DNA of 51,057 nt from HGM13233 sp964478515 (lineage in GTDB: Bacteria; Bacillota; Clostridia; Oscillospirales; Ruminococcaceae): positions 1 through 51,057 of the forward strand of contig CAYZIL010000016.1 in the NCBI GenBank assembly GCA_964478515.1, read 5' to 3'. The notes below the pieces were generated by a model. That model was not told where the DNA came from and searched no databases. It saw only the letters and a program-made list of their open reading frames with translations. The translations under genes were made by a program, and so were the position numbers. This document shows positions 31,042-39,603 of this stretch, in pieces. Each line of letters starts with the position of its first letter. Positions within the stretch are counted from its first letter, which is position 1.

Positions 31042-31671
31042 TCAGCAGCCGTATTTGGCGATTATTTCGTCTGAGGTCATTACCATACCGTACTTGTTGG
31101 CGACGTTTTCAATTGACGCTTGCTGCTGCAGCTCGCTGAAGGACGAGACGCCGTCGCTTACCTCCAGCACGTTTATGCTGTTGGCAAAGGCGTCGTGAAT
31201 TGTGTCCTCGACACAAATCTGCGTCACCGTGCCGGCGACAATAATAGTGTCGCGGCCCTCGCTTTCCAGCACGTCTACGAGGTTGGTGTTGCGGAACGCC
31301 GAATAATTGTACTTTTCAATTACATAATCTTCCGGCATTATCGGCCCGAGCTCGTCAATGACGTCGGCGCACTGCTCGTCCTTGTCAATATCCGTGTAGT
31401 GGCGCACATAGCCGCGCTTGCAGTTGTGCGACTCCTCGGTCTCGGGGCTCCATATCCACAAGTGGGTGGGGAAGTTGCCGGACATGAATTTGGTGAAGAT
31501 TACCGGCATGCCGTTGCGGCGGGCAAAGGCAATCAGCTTTTTTATGGGCTCAATTGTCGCGGCGGTGTCTGCCACGAGCATCGGCGCGTTTTCGCGCACA
31601 AAATCGTTTTGCATGTCGACCACGACGAGCGCGGTCTTTTCCTTAACGAGATCGAAGCATCTGTTTTTCAT
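31042..31671 (-). CDS. Isochorismatase-family cysteine amidohydrolase
   Basis: The family cleaves amide or carbamoyl C-N bonds (nicotinamidase, N-carbamoylsarcosine or ureidoacrylate amidohydrolase) or isochorismate. 209 residues with the catalytic triad Asp19 (VVVDMQNDF), Lys120 (EKYNYSAF) and Cys153 (GTVTQICVEDT); the Cys points to amidohydrolase chemistry rather than isochorismate cleavage. It is the last gene of a LacI-controlled ABC operon and 13 bp from the transporter gene, so it probably acts on the imported compound or on the product of the CN hydrolase at the operon's start (inference). Confidence 0.9.
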   Translation of the reverse strand: MKNRCFDLVKEKTALVVVDMQNDFVRENAPMLVADTAATIEPIKKLIAFARRNGMPVIFTKFMSGNFPTHLWIWSPETEESHNCKRGYVRHYTDIDKDEQCADVIDELGPIMPEDYVIEKYNYSAFRNTNLVDVLESEGRDTIIVAGTVTQICVEDTIHDAFANSINVLEVSDGVSSFSELQQQASIENVANKYGMVMTSDEIIAKYGC

Positions 31672-31684
31672 GGCGTTTCTCCTC

Positions 31685-34159
31685 TTATTTTTTCTCGCCG
31701 CGGCGGCGTTCGTAAACTACCAGTATGACCATTATAACAGTGCCGCGGATTATCTGCTGCCAGTAGTTGTTGACGCCGGCGTGGTTGGCAATGTTCAAAA
31801 GCACCGTAATTACGAACGCGGCCAGTACCGAACCCGTAAGGCTGCCCTTGCCGCCGGCGAGCGTCGCGCCGCCGATAAGCGCGTAGGCGATGGAATTTAG
31901 CGACAAGTTAGTGTCGACAGAGGGCTCTGCCGCGCCGCTGCGGCCGAGCATGTAGTAGCCGGCCATGACGCTCATTACCGACGCGCCGACAAACGCGAGC
32001 ATCTTGACGCGCCGCACCTGCAAGCCCAGCCACGAGGCGCCCTCGGCATTTTCGCCGACCGCATACATGTGCCGGCCGACGCGGCTGCGCTTAAATATTA
32101 TTGTGAAAATAATAAATATCGCGACGCCGATATAGAGAATTATCGGCAGTTTCAAGAACGTTTTGTTGGCAATGAACTTGAGAATGTCCGGCGCGGGCGA
32201 CAGCGGCTTGGGCGTAATTATCAGCGCCACCCCCTGCAGCATCATCTGCACCGCCAGCGTGGCGACGAAGGCGTCTATGCGCCCGTAAACGACTATAAGA
32301 CCGTTGAAGAGACCTATCAGCAGTCCGACCGCGAGCATTGCGAGCATTCCCAGCCACTGCTGGTCGGGGAACAATATCATCAGCTTAATGCCGATGACGC
32401 ACGACACAGTCATAGTCGCGCTTATTGAAAGGTCAATGCCGCCGGCAATTACGACTATCAACTGGCCTATGGTCAGCAGAATAAATACGAATGTCTGCCA
32501 GACAATGTTTTGCAGGTTCGCCGGCACATAGAAAAATTCGGTTATTATCGGCCCGGCGACCATCAACAGCAGCAGCATTGCCGCGAGCACAAACGAGTTG
32601 CGGTCCTTGGCGACCGTTTTTCTCAGCTTGTCCCGGAAGGTAAGTTTCGGTGCCTCGGCCGCTTTGGTGCGGAACTCGGTGCACAGGTGCAGCATCTTTT
32701 CCTGAGTGATGTCGGCGCCCTTCAGTTCGCCGACCAGCCGCCCTTCGGACATAACGACCACGCGATCGGCAAACATTGTCAGCTCCTCCCAGTCGGAGGA
32801 GACGAGCACAACCGCCTTGCCGCTTTCGGCAGACTGTTTGATTACAGAATATATCTCGTTGCGCGCCCCCACGTCAACGCCGCGCGTCGGTTCGTCGAGC
32901 AGCAGCACGTCCGCGTCGGTGAGCAGGTTTTTACCTATAAATACTTTTTGCTGGTTGCCGCCGCTGAGCTTGCCGACGGCGTCGCCCATGCGCGCCTTGT
33001 CAAGGCAGACATTGTCTGCCACGGCGTCTGTGGTCTGCCGCTCTTTTTTGAAATTTATAAAGCCGGCGGCCGCGCGCGCGCGCAGCGTGTTGGCTGAAAG
33101 ATTCATTCGCGTCGTCTCGGGCAGGAAAAGGCCCTCTTTCTTCCTGTCCTCGCTGACCAGCGCAATACCGCGCTTTATCGCGTCCTCGGGGTGGCGCAGC
33201 TTAACGCTTTTGCCGTTTATGCTCAGCGTGCCGCTTTCGGGCGGCGTGACGCCGTAAATTGAATTGAGCAGCTCGCTGCGGCCCGAACCCACAAGGCCCG
33301 CAATGCCGAGTATCTCGCCGGCGGCGACCGAAAAGCTGACGTCGCGGAAGCTGGGCTCCAGCGTCAGCTCGCTGCACTCAAAGACAGTGTCGCCTATTTC
33401 GCGCTCGCCGACGGCGCGCGCCGCCGAAATTTCGCGCCCGACCATGGCGCAAACTATATTATTGCGGGTAATCTCTTCGCCCTCAAGCTCCTGTACCAGC
33501 GCGCCGTCGCGCAGAATTACGCAGCGGCCGCAAAGCTCTATTACCTCGTCGAGCCGGTGAGAGACGTAAATTACGGTCGTGCCGGCGGCGGCAAGTTCGC
33601 GCACCTTGGCGAACAGCCAGCGAATCTGGTCCTCCGACAGCGACGCTGTCGGCTCGTCCAGCAGCAATATGCGCGGCTTTTCGCTGATTGCCCGGGCAAT
33701 TTCAACTATCTGGCGGTTGGCGACACTGAGCGTTTCGACCAGGTCCTTGCCGTTAATGCCGTCAAGACCCATGGACTCAAGCAGTCTGTCAGCCTCGGCA
33801 AAGGTGGTTTTCCAGTCAACAAGTCCGCCGCGGCTGCGTTTCTCATTGCCGAGAAACAGATTTTCGGCCACGGTCATATTGCAGAACATATTCAGTTCCT
33901 GGTAGACGCTTATGACCTTGGCGCTCTTGGCAGCGAAGGCGTCTTTCGGCGCGTAGCGCTCACCGTCCAGCAGCATTTCGCCGCTGTCGGCCGACTGAAT
34001 GCCGCCGACTATTTTCAGCAGAGTGCTCTTGCCGGCACCGTTGGCGCCCAGCAACCCGAGTATTTCGCCCTCGCGCACCTCAAAGCTGACGTCATGCAGG
34101 GCCTTTACCGCGCCAAAACTCTTGGCAATGTTTTTGAATTCAAGAACGGTCTTGTGCAT
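31685..34159 (-). CDS. Sugar-type ABC importer: RbsA ATPase fused to RbsC permease
   Basis: 824 residues from ATG 34157-34159 (SD AGGAG). Residues about 1-495 are an RbsA-type double ATPase: first Walker A GLLGANGAGKST and Walker B LLLDEPTASL, then a second NBD with degenerate P-loop GLVGSGRSE, signature LSGGNQQK and LLDEPTRGVDVGA. From about residue 520 follows a complete RbsC-type permease with IAGGIDLSISATM, FVATLAVQMMLQG, RVGRHMYAVGENAEGASWLG and ALIGGATLAGGKGSL. These are normally two proteins. The operon also encodes a separate RbsC-type permease and a binding lipoprotein, so one fused chain plus one free permease would supply two NBDs and two membrane domains. The linker is continuous with no stop. 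Confidence 0.93.
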   Translation of the reverse strand: MHKTVLEFKNIAKSFGAVKALHDVSFEVREGEILGLLGANGAGKSTLLKIVGGIQSADSGEMLLDGERYAPKDAFAAKSAKVISVYQELNMFCNMTVAENLFLGNEKRSRGGLVDWKTTFAEADRLLESMGLDGINGKDLVETLSVANRQIVEIARAISEKPRILLLDEPTASLSEDQIRWLFAKVRELAAAGTTVIYVSHRLDEVIELCGRCVILRDGALVQELEGEEITRNNIVCAMVGREISAARAVGEREIGDTVFECSELTLEPSFRDVSFSVAAGEILGIAGLVGSGRSELLNSIYGVTPPESGTLSINGKSVKLRHPEDAIKRGIALVSEDRKKEGLFLPETTRMNLSANTLRARAAAGFINFKKERQTTDAVADNVCLDKARMGDAVGKLSGGNQQKVFIGKNLLTDADVLLLDEPTRGVDVGARNEIYSVIKQSAESGKAVVLVSSDWEELTMFADRVVVMSEGRLVGELKGADITQEKMLHLCTEFRTKAAEAPKLTFRDKLRKTVAKDRNSFVLAAMLLLLMVAGPIITEFFYVPANLQNIVWQTFVFILLTIGQLIVVIAGGIDLSISATMTVSCVIGIKLMILFPDQQWLGMLAMLAVGLLIGLFNGLIVVYGRIDAFVATLAVQMMLQGVALIITPKPLSPAPDILKFIANKTFLKLPIILYIGVAIFIIFTIIFKRSRVGRHMYAVGENAEGASWLGLQVRRVKMLAFVGASVMSVMAGYYMLGRSGAAEPSVDTNLSLNSIAYALIGGATLAGGKGSLTGSVLAAFVITVLLNIANHAGVNNYWQQIIRGTVIMVILVVYERRRGEKK

Positions 34160-34180
34160 AATTGCTCCTTGTGTATGCTG

Positions 34181-34282
34181 TTCCTTATCACGCAAAACAT
34201 CTCGTCGGGCGAGATATGCTGCGTGATAAGGAATAACCGGATACCCGGCGGGAGCGGCGATCCTTGTTTCCGTTCCCGCCGG
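34181..34282 (-). promoter_or_regulatory. Two consecutive intercistronic stem-loops
   Basis: Between the binding protein gene and the ABC fusion gene. Distal: TTCCTTATCACGCA (34181-34194) pairs with TGCGTGATAAGGAA (34220-34233), enclosing a second stem ATCTCG/CGAGAT. Proximal: CCGGCGGGA (34245-34253) with TCCCGCCGG (34274-34282). No T-run follows. Such structures commonly protect an upstream binding-protein mRNA and lower downstream expression. Confidence 0.75.
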
Positions 34283-34299
34283 ATAAGTTGATAGAAAGC

Positions 34300-35322
34300 T
34301 TACGCGTAGAACTCGTCTATACGGTCCGCGTCGATCTTGGAATAGTACCAATAGGAATCGGGCAGGTTGCTGTCGACGAGCGTCAGCAGCTCTTCGCCGG
34401 TGATGGTCTGCGGAGCGGAGATGACGTCTTTTTCGGTCTGGGTGCCGTCAAGAACGTTGAACAGCACCTCGACGGTGTCATAGGAAAGCTCCATGGCAGA
34501 CGAGCAGCACAGATAGTCGGTGAAGCCCAGACGGACAGCCTCTTTAAGGAAGAGGTAGGTGTCGTCGCAGGTCATGGGCGGAATGGTCATGCCGGCGTCG
34601 CTGAATGCCTGCAGCACGCCGTAGCCCATCAGACCGCCGTCGCAAATGACGCCGTCAATCTGCTCGCCCTTGGCGAAGTAACCCTCAATTATCTCCTTGG
34701 AGGTCGCGGGGGTGTACATGGCGTACTCGGTGCCGAGCACTTTGACGTCGGGATAGTTGGCCAGAACACTGTCAACACCGGCCAGAACGCTGTTGGAATA
34801 GCCGGAGCCGGGGTAACCCATAATGACTATAACGTTGCCGGAACCGCCGATGCGGTCGCAGACGTACTGCGCGTAGGCAGCGCCGGTGGCCTCGTGGTCA
34901 CGGTCGACATAGGCATCGTAGGTGTCGGTGCCGCAAAGACCGCCGTAAACGACGACTTTAACGCCGGACTCGACAGCTTTGTCGATAACGCCGGCAAGCG
35001 AGGTCTCGCTGACGGGCTGGATGATCAGGGCGTCAATGCCCTTGGTCAGCAGGTCCTCAACGTCGGCCAGCTGCTGCTGGTCGTCGTAGCCGCACTCGGC
35101 ATAGTAGATGTTCTCGACACGGTCCGCATAGGCCTCAAACGCATATTTGAAATGTGCGTAGCTGGCTGAAGCCCAGTTGTTGTTCGCGCCCTGGATGCTG
35201 ACGCCGATGTTGTATTTTTCACCGGAATCTCCATTGCCGTCGCTGGTTCCGCCGCCGCAAGCGCAAAGCAGCATGGTCAGCGAAAGCACGAGCGCGACAA
35301 GCGCTATGAGTTTTCTTTTCAT
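34300..35322 (-). CDS. Sugar-type substrate-binding lipoprotein
   Basis: 340 residues from ATG 35320-35322 (SD GGGAGG). A lipoprotein signal (MKRKLIALVALVLSLTMLLCAC) is followed by a Gly/Ser/Asp linker and a periplasmic-binding-protein type I fold: NIGVSIQGANNNWASASYAHFKYAFEAYAD, LLTKGIDALIIQPVSETSLAGVIDKAVESGVKVVVYG, GSGNVIVIMGYPGSGYSNSVLAG. CUT2-family proteins bind pentoses, hexoses, autoinducer-2 or cyclitols; the ligand here is not evident. Four or more Cys in the mature domain are unusual. It is followed by two stem-loops that may raise its mRNA level relative to the membrane parts. Confidence 0.92.
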   Translation of the reverse strand: MKRKLIALVALVLSLTMLLCACGGGTSDGNGDSGEKYNIGVSIQGANNNWASASYAHFKYAFEAYADRVENIYYAECGYDDQQQLADVEDLLTKGIDALIIQPVSETSLAGVIDKAVESGVKVVVYGGLCGTDTYDAYVDRDHEATGAAYAQYVCDRIGGSGNVIVIMGYPGSGYSNSVLAGVDSVLANYPDVKVLGTEYAMYTPATSKEIIEGYFAKGEQIDGVICDGGLMGYGVLQAFSDAGMTIPPMTCDDTYLFLKEAVRLGFTDYLCCSSAMELSYDTVEVLFNVLDGTQTEKDVISAPQTITGEELLTLVDSNLPDSYWYYSKIDADRIDEFYA

Positions 35323-35370
35323 TTTATTTCCTCCCAAAAATATATTTCAAGCGGTCGTCCGCTTAAAATC

Positions 35371-36306
35371 TCACTTTTTGCTGCGCGCCGCCATAAAGAC
35401 GACGGCAATAAGTACCAAACCCTTGAGCACATATTGGTATTCGACCGTAAGGCCGAAAAGAATGACGATATTTTTCATCAGCGTCATTGCCAGCACACCG
35501 CCGATAGCGCCGCTGACAGACGCGCGCCCGCCGCTGAGATAGTTGCCGCCGAGCACCGCCGCGACCAGCGAGTCCATCTCCATGCCGTCGCCTATGGTGG
35601 TCTGGTCGGCAAAGCCGAGGTAACCGGTCGCCACTATTGCGGCGGCCACCGCGGTCAGTGCGCTGATGCAATATGCGGTAAAAATTGTGCGCTTGACGTG
35701 GACGCCGCTGAACAGCGCCGCTTGCGCGTTGGTGCCGACCATTGTAATTTTTCTGCCGAACACGGTTTTGTTGAGCACCAGGTAGGCGACTGCCGCCGCC
35801 GCTGCGAACCAAAGCACACAGTAGGAAATATATTCGCCGCCCTTGACGGCGTTAGTCAGCACCGCGGGCGGAGTGCCCAGCGGCGTTACCCCGCTGAAAA
35901 CTTTGCGTACGCCGCCGAGAATGGTGCCGATAAACAGCGTCGCCAAGAATGGCTGCACGTTGCAATAGGCTACCACCGCGCCGTTGACAGCGCCGATAAA
36001 CAGCGCCACGAGCAGACTGCAAATTATTCCCACCAGCAAAAACTGCTCGCCGAAAGCACGCACGACCAGCATAAATATTGCAATGGACATCTGCATTGTC
36101 GCCACTACCGACAAGTCGACGCAGCCGCAGGAAATGACAAAAATATGACCCAGCGTCAATATACCCAGCGCAGAGGCCTGGCGGAGTATAAGGTTGACGT
36201 TATCGTAAGAAAAAAAAGACGGCCGGTAAATCAGCGCGCTGATACAGATTATCAGCAGTATCAGGTACACGCTGTTGTATTGGGTCAGGATCCTGCGCTT
36301 TGACAT
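35371..36306 (-). CDS. Sugar-type ABC permease (RbsC family), stand-alone
   Basis: 311 residues, eight to ten TM helices, with the family motifs LGHIFVISCGCVDLSVVATMQM, QPFLATLFIGTILGGVRKVFSG, FGRKITMVGTNAQAALFSGVHVKR and SLVAAVLGGNYLSGGRASVSG. SD GGGGGA. In common RbsC proteins the first motif is GGIDLSVG; here it reads CGCVDLSV. Likely forms a heterodimer with the permease half of the fusion protein. Confidence 0.92.
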   Translation of the reverse strand: MSKRRILTQYNSVYLILLIICISALIYRPSFFSYDNVNLILRQASALGILTLGHIFVISCGCVDLSVVATMQMSIAIFMLVVRAFGEQFLLVGIICSLLVALFIGAVNGAVVAYCNVQPFLATLFIGTILGGVRKVFSGVTPLGTPPAVLTNAVKGGEYISYCVLWFAAAAAVAYLVLNKTVFGRKITMVGTNAQAALFSGVHVKRTIFTAYCISALTAVAAAIVATGYLGFADQTTIGDGMEMDSLVAAVLGGNYLSGGRASVSGAIGGVLAMTLMKNIVILFGLTVEYQYVLKGLVLIAVVFMAARSKK

Positions 36307-36363
36307 CGGTTAAAGTCCCCCGTGATAGGAATAGCTTGAATTTTTGAAGAAGCCGCAAATATA

Positions 36364-37182
36364 TTAGAGATACTTTTTATAAATATCCGGGCGACGGCTG
36401 TCAAGGTAGTGAGTCGAGTCTACCCACTTGCTGCGGAAGTCGGGGTCGATTTCCGCCGTAATGACCATTTCGCCGATGCCGGCTTGTGCCAGCGGCTTGC
36501 CGGACGGACTGACGATTGACGAATGGCCCATGCCGCGCACCTTGCCGCCCCAGGGGGCGTCCTCTTCGCCGGTGCGGCAGGCCATGGCCACATAGACGCT
36601 GTTTTCCAGCGCGCGGGTGCGCGCAAGGCTCATTATTGTCGCCGGCTCGAAGCCCATTTTCTCGGAGAAGCTGTCCGCGAACCAATAAGTTGAATTAAGA
36701 ATTATTTCGGCGCCCTTGAGCGCAAGTATGCGCGTGAGTTCGGGAAAAATAAAATCGAAGCAGATAGTCATGCCGACCCGGCCCAGCTCGGTATCCACCA
36801 CCACCGGCTCGTCGCCGTAGGCAATGCGCTCGCGCTCGTCGCCGAACGGGTGCATTTTGCGGTACTTTGCCACCAGTCCCTTTTGCGGCGATATCATCAC
36901 CGACGTGTTGGACACAAGACCGCCCACGGTCTCGCTGGTGCCGCCGCTAAGCCAGATGTTATGTTTTTTGGCGATTTTTTCGAGCGCCGCAGTCGTCTCG
37001 CCCGGTACCGGACGGGCTATCTTAGTCTGGTCGGTGCAGTAGCCGCCGGTGCCGTACTCGCAAAACACGGCCATGCGAACCTCGGGGTCGTTAATGGTGT
37101 CGAGCATGCCGTCAATTTTGCGCAGATTGGCCTCGGTATCGGCGAGCACGCTGTCTATTTGTAATACGGCTATTTTTTTCAT
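36364..37182 (-). CDS. Carbon-nitrogen hydrolase (nitrilase superfamily amidase)
   Basis: From ATG 37180-37182 (SD GAGG, 8 nt) it has 272 residues; the longer frame upstream covers the operator and promoter. The catalytic triad is Glu42 (FCEYGTGG), Lys109 (KYRKMHPFG) and Cys141 (GMTICFDFIFPE), giving hydrolysis of amides, N-carbamoyl compounds or nitriles. It is the first gene of the operon encoding the ABC importer and a second amidohydrolase, which suggests the imported substrate has an amide or carbamoyl group (inference). Confidence 0.92.
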   Translation of the reverse strand: MKKIAVLQIDSVLADTEANLRKIDGMLDTINDPEVRMAVFCEYGTGGYCTDQTKIARPVPGETTAALEKIAKKHNIWLSGGTSETVGGLVSNTSVMISPQKGLVAKYRKMHPFGDERERIAYGDEPVVVDTELGRVGMTICFDFIFPELTRILALKGAEIILNSTYWFADSFSEKMGFEPATIMSLARTRALENSVYVAMACRTGEEDAPWGGKVRGMGHSSIVSPSGKPLAQAGIGEMVITAEIDPDFRSKWVDSTHYLDSRRPDIYKKYL

Positions 37183-37238
37183 TGGTGTTGCCTCGCTGCG
37201 CTGTTGTATTTGTCGGTCATTACGAATTGTCGAATTTC

Positions 37239-37252
37239 TGCAATCGTTTGCA
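37239..37252. promoter_or_regulatory. LacI/cre-type operator in the leader of the CN hydrolase operon
   Basis: TGCAATCGTTTGCA, one base from the perfect palindrome at 37603-37616, centred on the CG typical of LacI-family sites. It lies about 50 bp downstream of the -10 box. It also fits the CcpA cre consensus. Confidence 0.75.
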
Positions 37253-37302
37253 TATAATTCGAAAAAGTTCTGTCGCCGATTGGCGCAGAAACTTACGAAG
37301 AC

Positions 37303-37332
37303 ATTATATCCCAACCAAAAAATTAATGTCAA
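37303..37332 (-). promoter_or_regulatory. Promoter of the CN hydrolase-ABC operon
   Basis: TTGACA (plus TGTCAA 37327-37332), 18-bp spacer, TATAAT (plus ATTATA 37303-37308). Both hexamers match consensus. Confidence 0.85.
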
Positions 37333-37507
37333 GCAATCTGATATTTTTGTAACATTCGTCAGTTTGCCCCTACAGCATATTAGCAAGTTGACCAGAAACT
37401 TTCTGTTTATTGACAGTTAAATATAGAAACATTTCCGTATTTACGCCGAATTCGGGGCGGATTCCCCTTTCTCCGGCAACGGTCGGCCCGGCGCCGCAAA
37501 CACCGTC

Positions 37508-37537
37508 TTGACAAAACGGCGGCAATGTTTCTATAAT
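37508..37537 (+). promoter_or_regulatory. Promoter of the lacI-led operon
   Basis: TTGACA (37508-37513), 18-bp spacer, TATAAT (37532-37537): same architecture as the divergent promoter 200 bp away. The transcript then meets AGCACC (37555-37560) and GGTGCT (37580-37585) with six T, a weak terminator-like hairpin. Confidence 0.85.
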
Positions 37538-37602
37538 GAAAGCAACAGTAAAAGAGCACCATCAGCACACATTGTCGGCGGTGCTTTTTTGTAAGTAAAT
37601 GT

Positions 37603-37616
37603 TGCAATCGATTGCA
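37603..37616. promoter_or_regulatory. Perfect LacI/cre-type operator in the lacI leader
   Basis: TGCAATCGATTGCA, a perfect 14-bp palindrome, lies 65 bp beyond the -10 box and 36 bp before the TTG start of the LacI-family gene. Confidence 0.8.
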
Positions 37617-37652
37617 GCGGAAGCATTTTACTCGTATTCGGAGGATACCGCT

Positions 37653-38654
37653 TTGGCCAATCTCAAGGACGTAGCTTTGCATGCCGGAGTTTCCGCGAGC
37701 ACAGTTTCACGCGTGCTCGCCGGTAAGAGCTATGTAAATGAAAAGACCCGCCAGCGCGTGCTCAGCGCCGTGAACGAACTGAGCTACAGTCCCAACAGTC
37801 TGGCGCGCAGTTTAAAAGACGGCAAGACGAACACCATAGCTTTAATGGTACCGAGTATACAAAACCTTATATATCCCGAAATTGCCCGCGGCGTCGAGGA
37901 CTATGCCCGCCGCAAGGGAATTACCGTAATACTGTGCAACACCTACGAGGATGCCGATTTAGAAAAAGAATATATAGAAAAACTGCGCAGCCGCTGGATT
38001 GACGGCTTTATTGTCTGCACCATGCGCCGCGATTCCGAGCACATCCGCAGCTTGCAGCGCGACGGTTTTCCGCTGGTGCTGGCTATTCGTCATTGCAGCG
38101 ACAATATTGACACTGTCGCCATTGACAACGTTCAGGCGGCGCGCACAGCCACCGATTACCTGCTCAAGGTCGGCTGTCGGCGCATTGCGCTTGCCATCGG
38201 CGACACTACGCTGAAAATATACTCTGACCGCGAACAGGGCTACCGCGAGTCGCTTGCCGCCGCCGGCATTGCCGCAGACGAGCGGTTGATAATGCGCGAG
38301 TCCACCGGCACCGACGAATTTTACCAGCTGACAAAACAGCTTTTTTCCGCCGCCGAGCGGCCCGACGCCGTCTTTTGCAGCAGCGACCCCAAGGCACTGT
38401 TCGTTATGCGCGCACTGCTCGACTTGGGGCTCGACATCCCCGGCGACGTTTCGGTAATGGGCATTGACAACGCCGACATCTGCGCACTCGTCGAGCCGCC
38501 GCTGACAACAATCTCGCAACCGCTTTACGACGCCGGCGCAATGGCCGTAAAAAAACTGTTGAGACAAATAGAGTTCCGTGAACGGGGCGAGACCTACTAC
38601 CCCTCGCAAGCGATGATGCCGACCGAGCTCATCGTGCGCAGCTCGACAAAATAA
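37653..38654 (+). CDS. LacI-family transcriptional regulator
   Basis: Start TTG 37653, fixed by GGAGG at 37640-37644 and by the family's N-terminus (M)ANLKDVALHAGVSASTVSRVLAGKSYVNEKTRQRV; the longer frame would translate the operator. 333 residues: helix-turn-helix with hinge helix (PNSLARSLKDGKT), then a periplasmic-binding-protein-like sensor domain (IALMVPSIQNLIYPEIARGVEDYARRKG, ending PTELIVRSSTK). It probably represses both its own operon and the divergent amidase-ABC operon through the two matching palindromes. The inducer is unknown, likely the imported compound. Confidence 0.94.
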   Translation: MANLKDVALHAGVSASTVSRVLAGKSYVNEKTRQRVLSAVNELSYSPNSLARSLKDGKTNTIALMVPSIQNLIYPEIARGVEDYARRKGITVILCNTYEDADLEKEYIEKLRSRWIDGFIVCTMRRDSEHIRSLQRDGFPLVLAIRHCSDNIDTVAIDNVQAARTATDYLLKVGCRRIALAIGDTTLKIYSDREQGYRESLAAAGIAADERLIMRESTGTDEFYQLTKQLFSAAERPDAVFCSSDPKALFVMRALLDLGLDIPGDVSVMGIDNADICALVEPPLTTISQPLYDAGAMAVKKLLRQIEFRERGETYYPSQAMMPTELIVRSSTK

Positions 38655-38701
38655 ATTTATATGCGAATGGCCGCCCACGCGGCGCAAAACAGGGTTTGAT
38701 T

Positions 38702-39532
38702 ATGAATAAATTCGGTATAAGTCTTTGGAACTGGGTCAAGGTTTTTGACGACAGCGCCGCGCAGTATATAGACCGCGCCGCCGCGCTGGGATTCACCGCT
38801 GTGGAAATACCGCTTGACAGCACCGCGCTTGACACCGCCGCGCTGGCCGCGCGCCTGCGCGCAAATTCGCTGGAGTCCACTGTCTGCGCGGCAATGACCA
38901 AGGGCCGCGACGTCAGCTCTGACGACGAGAGCGAGCGCGCTGCGGCGCGCGCATACCTGCTGCGCGCCGTGGACGTCGCCGCCGCGCTGGGTGCAAAGCT
39001 TGTAGGCGGTCCCATCTACGCCGGCGGCGGCAAAGCACACCTTTTAGACGCAGACGCGCAGCGGCGCGAGCGCGAGCGCGCTGTAAAAACGCTGCGCGAC
39101 ACGGCGCGGCACGCGGCCGAGTGCGGCGTCGCGCTGGCAATAGAGCCGCTGCACCGCTACCGCACCAGCGTCGTCAACACCGCCGCACAGGCCGTTGAGC
39201 TGTGCCGCGAAATTGGCGAACCCAATGTCGGCGTGCTTTTCGACACCTACCACGCCAATATTGAAGAACAGAATATTACCGGCGCGCTCGACGCCGTTAT
39301 AAAGTCGGGTATGCTCAAACACTTTCACGCCTGTTCCAATTCGCGCGGCGCCCCGGGCGACGGACACCTGCCCTGGGAAGAAATATGCGCGCTGCTGCGC
39401 GGCCGCTACGCCGGGCACCTGACAATGGAATGCTTTCGCGCCGGCGGCTTTGACAGCACCTGGCGCGAACAGGGCGGCGCCGACGAGCTGGCCGCGCGCG
39501 GACTTGCCTTTTTGCAGCGCAATTTCGAATGA
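38702..39532 (+). CDS. TIM-barrel sugar/cyclitol isomerase or epimerase (IolE/tagatose-epimerase type)
   Basis: 276 residues from ATG 38702. The AP-endonuclease-2 fold shows the four metal ligands in order: Glu in ALAIEPLHRY, Asp-His in VLFDTYHANIEE, His in HFHACSNSRGAPGDGHLPW and Glu in TMECFRAGG, as in D-tagatose/D-psicose 3-epimerases and IolE-like dehydratases. GDGHLPW is typical of the ketose 3-epimerase group. Second gene of the lacI operon, 47 bp after the regulator. Confidence 0.9.
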   Translation: MNKFGISLWNWVKVFDDSAAQYIDRAAALGFTAVEIPLDSTALDTAALAARLRANSLESTVCAAMTKGRDVSSDDESERAAARAYLLRAVDVAAALGAKLVGGPIYAGGGKAHLLDADAQRRERERAVKTLRDTARHAAECGVALAIEPLHRYRTSVVNTAAQAVELCREIGEPNVGVLFDTYHANIEEQNITGALDAVIKSGMLKHFHACSNSRGAPGDGHLPWEEICALLRGRYAGHLTMECFRAGGFDSTWREQGGADELAARGLAFLQRNFE

Positions 39533-39603
39533 CACGGCGCCGTCTGCGCGCCGCCGAGCGCTGTTTATAAAAAACGGCTGACCTCAGCCACAAGGAGATA
39601 CAA

